Assembly (NCBI GenBank): GCA_017398335.1
Contig: JAFQGK010000018.1
Span: 149,731 to 213,730, forward strand
DNA length: 64,000 nt
Reading direction: 5' to 3'
DNA from: Bacteroidales bacterium
GTDB lineage: Bacteria; Bacteroidota; Bacteroidia; Bacteroidales; UBA932
In this document: positions 54,771 to 62,274 of the stretch, one piece after another
How positions within the stretch are numbered: position 1 is the first letter of the stretch
Layout: each line of letters opens with the position of its first letter
Translations under genes and position numbers: made by a program
Notes under the pieces: model-generated
Told to the model about the DNA's origin: nothing
Database searches by the model: none
What the model saw: only the letters and a program-made list of their open reading frames with translations

Positions 54771-55475
54771 ATGGCGAAGAAAGAAGGAATCAGGAAACTG
54801 TTCGACAATATCGCTCCTGACTATGACAGACTTAATCATATCCTTTCCCTTAATATCGACAAGGGCTGGAGGAGGAAGGCCGTACGGCAGATTGCGGACG
54901 AAAATCGTGCGCTGACGGTCCTTGACGTTGCTTGCGGTACCGCTGACTTTACGATAGAGATTGCTCAGAAGGTCGCACCGGGAAGTGTTGTAACCGGCGT
55001 TGACATCTCCGAGGGAATGATGGCTGTAGGAAAAGAGAAGATCAGGAATGCAGGAGTGTCAGCCGAGCTATATGTGGCTGATTGTGAGGCACTTCCTTAT
55101 GAGGACGCCTCCTTTGACCGTATCTCTGTCGGTTTCGGAGTACGTAACTTCGAGCATCTTGATGTCGGTCTGAAAGAAATGTTCAGGGTTCTCAAGCCTG
55201 ATGGCAAGCTGGTGATTCTTGAATTGTCTGTTCCATCCAACCCGGTAATCCGTTGGTGTTACAAATTATATTTTCTGAAGATCCTGCCGGCTGTAGGCGG
55301 GCTGGTTTCGGGCGACCGTGGAGCATACGAGTACCTGCCGGCATCGGTTCTCCGTTTCCCTGCTCCGGAAAAGTTCATTCAGATGATGAAGACTGCCGGA
55401 TTTGATACGGTGGAACATACTCCTCTTACCTTTGGAATTTGCCGTATGTATGTCGGAAAGAAATCTGCCCTATGA
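54771..55475 (+). CDS. ubiE: Demethylmenaquinone methyltransferase
   Basis: 234 residues from the ATG at 54771. FDNIAPDYDRLNHILSLNIDKGWRR in outline at 10-35 is the family start; the SAM motif I is VLDVACGTADFTIEIA; later GFGVRNFEHLDVGLKEMFRVLKPDG. It methylates demethylmenaquinone in the last step of menaquinone synthesis (MenG/UbiE). It overlaps menA by four bases. Confidence 0.95.
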   Translation: MAKKEGIRKLFDNIAPDYDRLNHILSLNIDKGWRRKAVRQIADENRALTVLDVACGTADFTIEIAQKVAPGSVVTGVDISEGMMAVGKEKIRNAGVSAELYVADCEALPYEDASFDRISVGFGVRNFEHLDVGLKEMFRVLKPDGKLVILELSVPSNPVIRWCYKLYFLKILPAVGGLVSGDRGAYEYLPASVLRFPAPEKFIQMMKTAGFDTVEHTPLTFGICRMYVGKKSAL

Positions 55476-56347
55476 TCAAGAGTTGGATTGAGGCAATGAG
55501 ACTCCGTACGCTGCCTGTGAGCGTGGCGGGAGTGATTGCAGGAACCGGTTGTGCCATTATGCTTGATTCTTTCAAGGCAGCTCCGGCTCTGGCATGTCTC
55601 GTCTTTGCCATTCTTGCGCAGATAGCTGCAAATTTCGGTAATGAGTATTATGATTTCAAGAACGGGATCGACAGAAAAGGGCGTGCCGGATTTCGCAGAG
55701 GTGTGACGGAAGGAGAAATTGATCCTGAGTCTATGAAAAGGGCCACATTCATAGTTCTGGCATTGGCAGCGGTTGTCGGATGTACAATGCTTTTCTACGG
55801 TCCCTGGTGGCTGATCATTGTGGGTGTTCTGATAATGATGTTCGTTCTGGCATACAGCGCCGGTCCATATCCATTGTCGCATCACGGACTGGGTGATCTG
55901 GCTGTAATCATCTTCTTCGGAATCATTCCCGTGACGTTTACATGCTTCCTTCAGACTGGTGACGGGGATGGCATGAATATCATCGTGCCCACTTCTCTCG
56001 CGGTCGGCTTGCTTGCAGCAAATGTGCTAATTGTCAATAACTATAGGGATATGGAGGACGATGCGGCAGTCGGCAAGCGCACGACGGTCGTTATTTTCGG
56101 GCGGAAGTTCATGAGTCTGACCTATCTGCTTTCAGGTATTACAGGTATGGCTGTAATGCTTCCAGTCTGGGTAAGGCTCCCGCTGTGGGCATTGGCAGTT
56201 CCGGTCCTTTTCGTCATTCTTCACCTTAAGGTGTGGCTGAAACTCAGACGAGCGGCGGGAACAGAACTCAATCCGCTCCTGGGCAGGACTGCTGTCAATC
56301 TTCTTGTTTTCTCGCTGCTCTTCATATCGGCTTCGCTCTTTGTCTGA
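55472..56347 (+). CDS. menA: 1,4-dihydroxy-2-naphthoate polyprenyltransferase
   Basis: 291 residues from the ATG overlapping the ubiE stop (ATGA). Eight or nine hydrophobic helices as in the UbiA superfamily. The prenyl-diphosphate-binding motif NEYYDFKNGID is at about 66-76, and the second aspartate motif is NNYRDMEDD. The enzyme attaches the polyprenyl chain to the naphthoate ring in the membrane, directly before the ubiE step. The order ubiE-menA here is the reverse of the reaction order. Confidence 0.93.
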   Translation: MIKSWIEAMRLRTLPVSVAGVIAGTGCAIMLDSFKAAPALACLVFAILAQIAANFGNEYYDFKNGIDRKGRAGFRRGVTEGEIDPESMKRATFIVLALAAVVGCTMLFYGPWWLIIVGVLIMMFVLAYSAGPYPLSHHGLGDLAVIIFFGIIPVTFTCFLQTGDGDGMNIIVPTSLAVGLLAANVLIVNNYRDMEDDAAVGKRTTVVIFGRKFMSLTYLLSGITGMAVMLPVWVRLPLWALAVPVLFVILHLKVWLKLRRAAGTELNPLLGRTAVNLLVFSLLFISASLFV

Positions 56348-56358
56348 AGAGACCTTGA

Positions 56359-56874
56359 TCAATACGGTGTCTTGTCTTCCTTTTCATTCCATTTGCGGAA
56401 TGCCCTCAATGCGTCTGAACGCATGAAATGCTCACATTTGATAGAACGATCCTCGTAATTGAGCTCCAGCTGGTCATATATGAAGGAGTCGTCAAAGTCA
56501 ATTGCCTTTGCATCATCCTTGGTGTTGCCGTAACATATCCTGCTTACGCCAGCCCAATACAAGGCGCTCAGGCACATAGGACAAGGTTCGCAGGAACTAT
56601 ATACTGTGCATCCTTTCAGTTGGAATGTGCCGAGAGCGGAGCAGGCGTTGCGGATAGCCATAACTTCAGCGTGAGCTGTCGGATCCGCATTCGGGACCAC
56701 TCTGTTGGTGCCGGTCGCGATTACTTCGCCATCTCGCACGATTACGGCTCCGAAAGGGCCGCCGCCGGAATCAATGTTGTCTTCTGACAGCTTTATCGCC
56801 ATCATCATGAATTTCGCATCGTCCTCTGAATAGTTCGCAGTCTCAACAAGACACTTGTTCTTATCTTTTCCCAT
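56359..56874 (-). CDS. Nucleoside/guanine deaminase-like CMP/dCMP deaminase-family enzyme
   Basis: 171 residues from the ATG at 56874. The longer frame to 56916 runs across the TATATTTG box and is rejected. Zinc site: HAE in DPTAHAEVMAIRNAC and PCPMC in YSSCEPCPMCLSALYWAG, the cytidine-deaminase-like fold. The AEVMAIR context and length are like guanine deaminase (GuaD) of Bacillus and unlike the shorter TadA. It ends 11 bases from the convergent menA. Confidence 0.88.
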   Translation of the reverse strand: MGKDKNKCLVETANYSEDDAKFMMMAIKLSEDNIDSGGGPFGAVIVRDGEVIATGTNRVVPNADPTAHAEVMAIRNACSALGTFQLKGCTVYSSCEPCPMCLSALYWAGVSRICYGNTKDDAKAIDFDDSFIYDQLELNYEDRSIKCEHFMRSDALRAFRKWNEKEDKTPY

Positions 56875-56894
56875 ACTTTCAATAACAGTTTTCG

Positions 56895-56902
56895 CAAATA
56901 TA
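56895..56902 (-). promoter_or_regulatory. -7 box for the deaminase gene
   Basis: TATATTTG on the minus strand, 20 bases ahead of the ATG at 56874. Confidence 0.55.
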
Positions 56903-56945
56903 CACAATTCGTGCAATAAACCAGCTTATCACAAGATCTACAAGG

Positions 56946-57165
56946 TTATTCCTGATGTTGTTCTGAAGAGAACCCGATGTCACTGAAGGCACCTCCTCGA
57001 GACACCATTACCATCCTGTCGTTGTGAGGAATGAATCCGGCCTTGTCTAAGAAAGAGGCCTTCCGCTTGTACCTTGATAACTACCTTTTCTCGTACCAAT
57101 TCATGGAAGATTTCGGTAGGATTTATCAGTTGAGAAGGTGTTTTCCGTCGTTTGATGATTAATGT
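56946..57165 (-). pseudogene. Frameshifted C-terminal remnant of an unidentified gene
   Basis: On the minus strand one frame reads SQLINPTEIFHELVREKVVI and on to VQAE, near 57061. One extra G there shifts the frame; the other frame continues ASFLDKAGFIPHNDRM, VMVSRGGAFSDIGF and SSEQHQE before a stop at 56946. Joined, they give about 70 residues with a natural protein character, while each alone does not. No start codon is evident and the family is not recognised. It is most likely the tail of a gene whose 5' part was lost where the lipoprotein gene now ends. Confidence 0.5.
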
Positions 57166-57167
57166 TT

Positions 57168-57707
57168 TTATTCCTCCTCGTCCTCTTCCCAATCAGGTTC
57201 GTAATCAGAGTGGAAATTGATGTTACCTTCTCCACGTATGTTCAGTATCGGAAGTCTTTCACTGTAGTATTTCTCTTCCTTGATTGTGAATGTGATGGTG
57301 CCTGTGAAATTCTTGAATATGGCAAAGCAATAACTACGTTCCTCAATGTCTTTTGCAACTTTAGGATTGTGATTTAGTACTTCTTCAAGAAGAAAACATC
57401 CTATTACATACGAATCGCTACAGAATTCATTAATGACATCTCCTTCGTCATTGTAGAACGTCTCTTTATTTACATCGCATCCCGTTGCTGTGATACTGTT
57501 GGGACATTCTATTTTATTTAGGTCTTCACTATTATCAGTACATTTATTAATGTCAATGATATCGCCATCCTCATCCCTCATTATGTAGATTAAATCAGTT
57601 ATAATGATGTCCTTGTCTTCGACTTTCATTGAATAAGTCGCAAGAGTCTTGTCACAAGAATTCATGGTAACCAATAGTATTAGTGATGTTATAAGTAATC
57701 GAAACAT
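57168..57707 (-). CDS. Uncharacterised lipoprotein
   Basis: 179 residues from the ATG at 57707, chosen because the TATATTTG box at 57736-57729 excludes the ATG at 57731. Lipobox TMNSC (Cys 18). The mature part is acidic, has six further cysteines that could form disulphides (in NKCTDN, IECPNS, GCDVN, FCSDS, GCFLL and YCFAI), and ends in a run of Asp and Glu. Not recognised. It stands alone on its strand at the edge of the accessory region. Confidence 0.65.
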   Translation of the reverse strand: MFRLLITSLILLVTMNSCDKTLATYSMKVEDKDIIITDLIYIMRDEDGDIIDINKCTDNSEDLNKIECPNSITATGCDVNKETFYNDEGDVINEFCSDSYVIGCFLLEEVLNHNPKVAKDIEERSYCFAIFKNFTGTITFTIKEEKYYSERLPILNIRGEGNINFHSDYEPDWEEDEEE

Positions 57708-57728
57708 TTTGTGCAGAAATATTGTTTT

Positions 57729-57736
57729 CAAATATA
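57729..57736 (-). promoter_or_regulatory. -7 box for the lipoprotein gene
   Basis: TATATTTG on the minus strand, 21 bases before the chosen start. Confidence 0.5.
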
Positions 57737-57808
57737 CAAAAAAGTTTTCGAACCGCTGAATTCAATCCGATAATACCGATTCTGATGGGTAGGAAGCCGT
57801 TTTTTAAT

Positions 57809-57840
57809 GAAAAAGGAGCCTCAGTTAATACTGAGACTCC
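57809..57840 (-). terminator. Orphan terminator-like hairpin
   Basis: On the minus strand, 11-base arms (57840-57830 and 57825-57815, one mismatch) with a TTAA-type loop run into five T. No minus-strand gene ends here now, so it may be a leftover of a lost gene. Confidence 0.45.
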
Positions 57841-57858
57841 GCTTCTGTACCCGGAGCC

Positions 57859-57951
57859 CTCAGTGGCCACAAAGAAGGTAGCCGCGCCTTCGCCCGCTAT
57901 CGCGAAATCGACGAAGATATGAAGAGGGATCTGGTGAGTATGTTGGAATAG
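57859..57951 (+). pseudogene. Possible C-terminal fragment of a tyrosine-type integrase
   Basis: Thirty codons and a stop reading LSGHKEGSRAFARYREID and then EDMKRDLVSMLE. The SGHKEGS...F.RY pattern resembles the end of Bacteroidota tyrosine recombinases: the conserved GH of the HxxR/GH box and, further on, the Tyr nucleophile. Nothing upstream in this frame continues the protein, so it would be a severed tail. The call is from pattern recall and is short; a spurious open stretch cannot be ruled out. Confidence 0.42.
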
Positions 57952-57961
57952 GATTTGATAA

Positions 57962-57998
57962 TTTGCCAAATCTCCGTAAAAATATGAGATTTGGCAAA
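57962..57998. repeat. Palindrome upstream of the ATPase cassette (copy A)
   Basis: Perfect 12-base arms TTTGCCAAATCT / AGATTTGGCAAA with a 13-base spacer (ending AAAAATATG). It sits next to a TATATTTG box (58007-58014) that is 19 bases before the first ATPase start, so it could be an operator. A second copy lies just after the cassette. Confidence 0.85.
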
Positions 57999-58032
57999 AA
58001 ATGTTGTATATTTGTCTCAAAGCTAGTTTATT

Positions 58033-59454
58033 ATGATAGTAGGTCGTAAAACAGAACAGGAAAAGTTGCTTGAAGCTAAGCATTCTGAATACTCACAGTT
58101 TATTGCAGTCTATGGCCGACGTAGGGTTGGAAAGACATTTCTAATTCGTGAGACATTTGATTATACTTTTACATTTCAACATACAGGACTGGCAAAAGGT
58201 AAAACAAGTGTTCAGTTGGAAAATTTTAGACAATCATTGATCGAGGCAGGATATGATAATTGTCCACATCCAAAAACTTGGTTGGATGCTTTCAATCTTT
58301 TAAAGATCGTTATAAAAGAATCAAAAGATGTAAAGAAGGTAATTTTTATCGATGAATTACCTTGGCTGGATACGCCTAAGTCGGATTTTATGATGGCATT
58401 AGAGCATTTCTGGAATGGATGGGTTACTGCGCGTAAAGATATACTTCTCATTGTATGTGGTTCTGCAACATCGTGGATTATCAGTAAGATTATCCATGAT
58501 CATGGAGGCCTTCATAATAGACTCACAGGAAGGATACTTTTGCAACCATTTAGCTTAAGTGAATGTGAAGAATATGCTGAATATTTGGGGCTGACCATGT
58601 CGCGTGAACAGATACTTGAGAATTATATGATCATGGGAGGTATTCCATACTATTGGAGTTTTATGTCCAAAAGTTTAAGTCAGGTTCAGAATATAGATGC
58701 GATATTTTTTGCAAGGGATGGACAGCTTCGCAATGAGTTTTCGCAATTATATGCTTCCTTGTTCAAAAAGGAAGAACCTTATATTGCTATTGTAACAGCC
58801 TTGGCACAGAAAAAGGTGGGCCTGACACGTTCAGAAATAATAGAATCTACTGGATTGAGAGGGAATGGCGGCTTAACTCGAAAACTTTCTGAACTTGAAG
58901 AGTGTGGTTTTATCCGCAGGTATAGCACACCAGGGAAGAAAGCAAAAGATGCATTATATCAGTTAATTGATAATTATACCATCTTTTATTTTCGTTTTAT
59001 CCAGAGTAATGTTGAAGGAGATGAACATTTTTGGCAAGCTTCTCTTGATGCACAATTTCATCGTGTATGGGAAGGATTGGCATTCGAAAGAGTTGTTCTT
59101 CAGCACATCCCTCAAGTAAAGAAAGCTTTAGGTATAAGTGGTATGTTGAGTAATGCATACTCGTGGCGTTATCAACCGGATAGTAATGATGCAAAGGGAG
59201 CCCAGATAGACTTGGTGATAGACCGTAGAGATAAGGTTATAAATCTTTGTGAGATGAAGTATACGTCTGATGCGGAGTATGTGATTACAAAAGAAGAAGA
59301 TGCGAAGCTGCGAAACAAAAGAGCCGCGTATAGGGAGCAAACCAAGACAAAAAAAGCAATCCACCTTACAATGATAACTCCTAATGGGGTTAAAAGAAAT
59401 TTATACTGGAACGATATACAGTCTGAGGTTACGCTTGATGATTTATTTCAATAA
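58033..59454 (+). CDS. AAA-type ATPase with DUF234-like PD-(D/E)xK C-terminus
   Basis: 473 residues. Walker A GRRRVGKT at 28-35, Walker B VIFIDELPW at 103-111, and a SATSW sensor at about 145. A winged-helix region follows (about 255-315, LTRSEIIESTGLRGNGGLTRKLSELEECGFIRR in outline). The C-terminal domain has AQIDLVIDRR...NLCEMKY, in which D393, E407 and K409 fit the metal site of a PD-(D/E)xK nuclease. This is the archaeal-type ATPase (PF01637) plus DUF234 arrangement. Its biological role is unknown; many copies occur in Bacteroidota genomes. It is AT-rich compared with the genes left of 57 kb, pointing to transfer. Confidence 0.85.
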   Translation: MIVGRKTEQEKLLEAKHSEYSQFIAVYGRRRVGKTFLIRETFDYTFTFQHTGLAKGKTSVQLENFRQSLIEAGYDNCPHPKTWLDAFNLLKIVIKESKDVKKVIFIDELPWLDTPKSDFMMALEHFWNGWVTARKDILLIVCGSATSWIISKIIHDHGGLHNRLTGRILLQPFSLSECEEYAEYLGLTMSREQILENYMIMGGIPYYWSFMSKSLSQVQNIDAIFFARDGQLRNEFSQLYASLFKKEEPYIAIVTALAQKKVGLTRSEIIESTGLRGNGGLTRKLSELEECGFIRRYSTPGKKAKDALYQLIDNYTIFYFRFIQSNVEGDEHFWQASLDAQFHRVWEGLAFERVVLQHIPQVKKALGISGMLSNAYSWRYQPDSNDAKGAQIDLVIDRRDKVINLCEMKYTSDAEYVITKEEDAKLRNKRAAYREQTKTKKAIHLTMITPNGVKRNLYWNDIQSEVTLDDLFQ

Positions 59455-59468
59455 TTGAGTTTTTGCCT

Positions 59469-60956
59469 ATGAGTAAGCTATTTAATATTAAAGGAGATCC
59501 TTTTGCTAAGTTGAGTGCAGAGGAGGAAAGGGAATACCTAACTAAGATTTTTTATAAACAACGTTATTACGATTCATTATTAGGTTTAGCTGAAGATAGT
59601 GTTAGTAGATTTGTTTTGGGACAGAGAGGCCAAGGTAAGTCCGCAACAATTTTGCATTTATTTGAGGATATGAAGTCTTCCGGATATTTACCTGTATTGA
59701 TAGATAGATACGATGGATATCCTCTACAAGACAATAAGAACTATTTTCTGTATTCCATGATTCAGGCTCTTACGTTCAAGCTAGCAAAGAATCTGATGGA
59801 TTATTCATTTAAGAAAAAGAACTTGAATTCATCTCAGAAGGAGCAGCTTGCATTCTTTATTGAGGCCTTTTATGATAAGGAGACTGCAGAAGAATGTATA
59901 TATCAAGCTGATATTATACGTAATAAACGATGCTCAAATAAAGTTAAGGCTTGGATTAATAACCATCTTTCTTTCCTAAATGGTGTCTTAGACTTATCTA
60001 TAAAGGTTGGAGTCGATCTTATAAAGTCTGTATTGAGAATGGATAATGTGGATATATCCAGCACACGAAAAGAATATATAGGTGAGTTGCAGATAGAACA
60101 ATATCATAGTTTATCAATGAGTGAAATTGTTCAATGGGACACCTCGAAACTTATTAAGGTTTTGAAAAATTTAATAGAGATTGCATGTGCTATGAATTGC
60201 AAATCTGTTGTTGTAATGTTTGATAAGATAGACGAAGTTCCAGGAATTAATGCTGATATAGAAAAAGTAACAACCTTCATGTATGATTTCTTGACTGACA
60301 ATAATTTGCTTTATACCTCGAAGTTATCAATAGTGGTTAGCTTGTGGTCTGAGGTGAAGAAATCTTTAAATAAACGAGGCGTTCGTTTTGATAAGTTTAA
60401 AGAAATTGATATACGTTGGACGAACGAGGAACTTGTTGAGATGATGAATAAAAGGCTATTATATTATTCTGTTGACAAGAAAACTCCGGTTAAACTTTCT
60501 TCATTAGTGACGAACGAAAATCAATTAGCTGTTATTATGGAGTTAGCTGATCGATCTCCGAGATCCTTGATAAATCTTTTGGGTTATATTTTATATGAAG
60601 AACATACAGATAATGTAAGAGAATTTTCGGTAGATGCTTTAACAAAAGGTTATATGATGTATTGTCGGAAATTTGATTATGTATCTGCCCAGCCATCTCG
60701 CACAGGCAAGGGTAGTGATCTTACAGCTTGGATTACCCGCTTGCTTCGTATAAAGCTATCTCAATTTACATTAGAGCAGTATATGGCTCACTTCAATCTC
60801 AAGAAGAATACTGCACAAAGACATATAGAAACATTGATACAGTTTAACCTTATACGGGATTCTTTATATCAGACAGATAATGGCGATATAAAATATGAAG
60901 TTTGTGACCCTAGAATTAAGTATTTGATTACGCGTGGAGTTCAAGACCTAGATTAG
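59469..60956 (+). CDS. P-loop ATPase with C-terminal winged helix
   Basis: 495 residues from the ATG at 59469; a TTG two codons earlier is possible. Walker A GQRGQGKS at 51-58, Walker B VVVMFDKIDE at about 247-256, and a late wHTH-like segment (LEQYMAHFNLKKNTAQRHIETLIQF in outline, about 435-465). The N-terminal DPFAKLSAEEE start and the layout recall the Sll1717-type P-loop ATPases, but this is not certain. It follows the DUF234 ATPase after 14 bases and shares its low GC, so the pair is a unit. No nuclease or membrane domain was seen in it. Confidence 0.75.
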   Translation: MSKLFNIKGDPFAKLSAEEEREYLTKIFYKQRYYDSLLGLAEDSVSRFVLGQRGQGKSATILHLFEDMKSSGYLPVLIDRYDGYPLQDNKNYFLYSMIQALTFKLAKNLMDYSFKKKNLNSSQKEQLAFFIEAFYDKETAEECIYQADIIRNKRCSNKVKAWINNHLSFLNGVLDLSIKVGVDLIKSVLRMDNVDISSTRKEYIGELQIEQYHSLSMSEIVQWDTSKLIKVLKNLIEIACAMNCKSVVVMFDKIDEVPGINADIEKVTTFMYDFLTDNNLLYTSKLSIVVSLWSEVKKSLNKRGVRFDKFKEIDIRWTNEELVEMMNKRLLYYSVDKKTPVKLSSLVTNENQLAVIMELADRSPRSLINLLGYILYEEHTDNVREFSVDALTKGYMMYCRKFDYVSAQPSRTGKGSDLTAWITRLLRIKLSQFTLEQYMAHFNLKKNTAQRHIETLIQFNLIRDSLYQTDNGDIKYEVCDPRIKYLITRGVQDLD

Positions 60957-60990
60957 TCTTTGCTAAAGTCGAGAGTAATTCTGGTGTGGC

Positions 60991-61041
60991 CACATAAATT
61001 GCCAAATCTTATAAAAAATATGAGATTTGGCAATTTATGTG
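60991..61041. repeat. Palindrome downstream of the ATPase cassette (copy B)
   Basis: Perfect 19-base arms (CACATAAATTGCCAAATCT and its complement at 61023-61041) with a 13-base spacer TATAAAAAATATG. The inner arms and spacer match copy A at 57962-57998 almost base for base. It may also work as a terminator for the ATPase pair. Confidence 0.88.
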
Positions 61042-61166
61042 AATTATGATAGGGAATTCTTCTTCAAACAATGTAAAATGTCACGGCTACTATGATAGAA
61101 GAACGTGAAAACCGATAAAAACTTCAGGAACGACATAAAAACCTTATATTCGCAGAAAAGTGATGT

Positions 61167-61835
61167 ATGAAAGGTGCTGAAAATAAATACCTCAGAACTA
61201 TGAGGCGGATCTTCGGACCGGCCGTGGAGAAGGCCATGCCGGTGATGCTGAAGGTGGCGTTTGGAAGTATTGGGGTGTTGTTTGTGTCGGCGTTGCCGTT
61301 GATATATTCTGACAAGAGGTTCGGGGATGGATGGGGACACGCTGAGGCGATGGCCTTTATGTTCCAGAGGGCAACTGTGATTCTTATGTGGTTGGTGCTG
61401 GTGGCGTTAGTTGTGACGGTGATATGGTTTGTAGCATATATGGTCATTAACAGCCGCACCCAAAACCGTAAACCACAGCTTGAATCCCAGCAGGTCATTC
61501 AATCAATAGCAGATTACAAAGAACCGAATCCCATAGACGAAGAGAAACTTAAGCCATATTTCAAGGCATCATTCAAGGGAATGGGGCAGAATATAAATCA
61601 CTTTCCGGATCTGATCAGGGAACTCGAGCATATACGTAAGGGCTCGGCAACTGATGTGGGGAGGGCGGCATATATGATATATAACTCGTCGCATATGACT
61701 AAGAAACCTCAGACATTTGCCAGATGGATGAGGGCGTTTTTCGAGATTCTCGATGTTCCTGTGCCGAAAGATATGAGCCAGAACAAATACGAACCGACAA
61801 AAGAGATCAGGGACAGGCTTTACTTTCTTAAATAG
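61167..61835 (+). CDS. Uncharacterised two-TM protein with cytosolic C-terminal domain
   Basis: 222 residues; not recognised. Two transmembrane helices at about 27-46 and 69-93, then a soluble domain of some 125 residues with EEKLKPYFKASFKGMGQNINHFPDL and FARWMRAFFEILDVPVP in outline. The C-terminal part looks like a small helical module of the sort that occurs in Bacteroidota mobile elements. GC content is nearer to the host than that of the ATPase pair. Confidence 0.6.
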   Translation: MKGAENKYLRTMRRIFGPAVEKAMPVMLKVAFGSIGVLFVSALPLIYSDKRFGDGWGHAEAMAFMFQRATVILMWLVLVALVVTVIWFVAYMVINSRTQNRKPQLESQQVIQSIADYKEPNPIDEEKLKPYFKASFKGMGQNINHFPDLIRELEHIRKGSATDVGRAAYMIYNSSHMTKKPQTFARWMRAFFEILDVPVPKDMSQNKYEPTKEIRDRLYFLK

Positions 61836-61886
61836 TCCTAAAATCATCCGCAAATAATCCGGAACGAGACTCCGTGAAATCTTATG

Positions 61887-61911
61887 CAAGGCGCTGAAAT
61901 TCAGTGCCTTG
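61887..61911. terminator. Near-perfect hairpin
   Basis: CAAGGCGCTGAA / TTCAGTGCCTTG arms with a single base between and one G-T pair, followed by TTTCGTT. It could end the two-TM gene. The rest of the 61836-62077 gap shows nothing else. Confidence 0.45.
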
Positions 61912-62077
61912 TTTCGTTGTTGTACTCCGCTTTTGTAATCCATCGGAATAAACTCCCAACCTTTGCAATGCCACGCAAGCGAACTGAATGCTGACGGTAT
62001 TGCAGGTGTGGCAGTAGGCGTAAATGTGCATATCAGCAGTGTGCATGAGGCGAGAGAATAACATAAAATCAAAAGTT

Positions 62078-62257
62078 ATGAATTACGATCTTATTGAATT
62101 GGCAAAGAGATGTCCGGACTTGACGATTACTGTCAGGCTTTCGGATCTGGTTGAGGCGAACAGGGGGCTGATCGAAGAGACAAAACGTGAATTGGCGCAG
62201 TCGCTGGAGGCCTCGAAACCGGAGACCTACCTCACTCGTGAGAAGGTGATGGAATAG
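62078..62257 (+). pseudogene. Truncated helix-turn-helix (excisionase/MerR-like) gene
   Basis: 59 codons from the ATG at 62078. MNYDLIELAKRCPDLTITVR, LSDLVEANRGLIEETKREL and ETYLTREKVME match the front part of a common Bacteroidota DNA-binding protein of mobile elements, in which YLTREKVMEML begins the HTH domain. Here a stop comes right after VME, so the DNA-binding part is missing. The KAP gene's 3' end lies 17 bases further on. It could alternatively be a short functional protein, but the break at the domain start argues for truncation. Confidence 0.6.
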
Positions 62258-62274
62258 GTGGAATGCAGTTATGG

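Noticed and set aside
57652-58083. 143-codon minus-strand frame across the integrase-tail region
   Set aside because: It spans a promoter, a palindrome and the 5' end of the ATPase gene; its composition is not protein-like. It is the shadow of the opposite-strand content.
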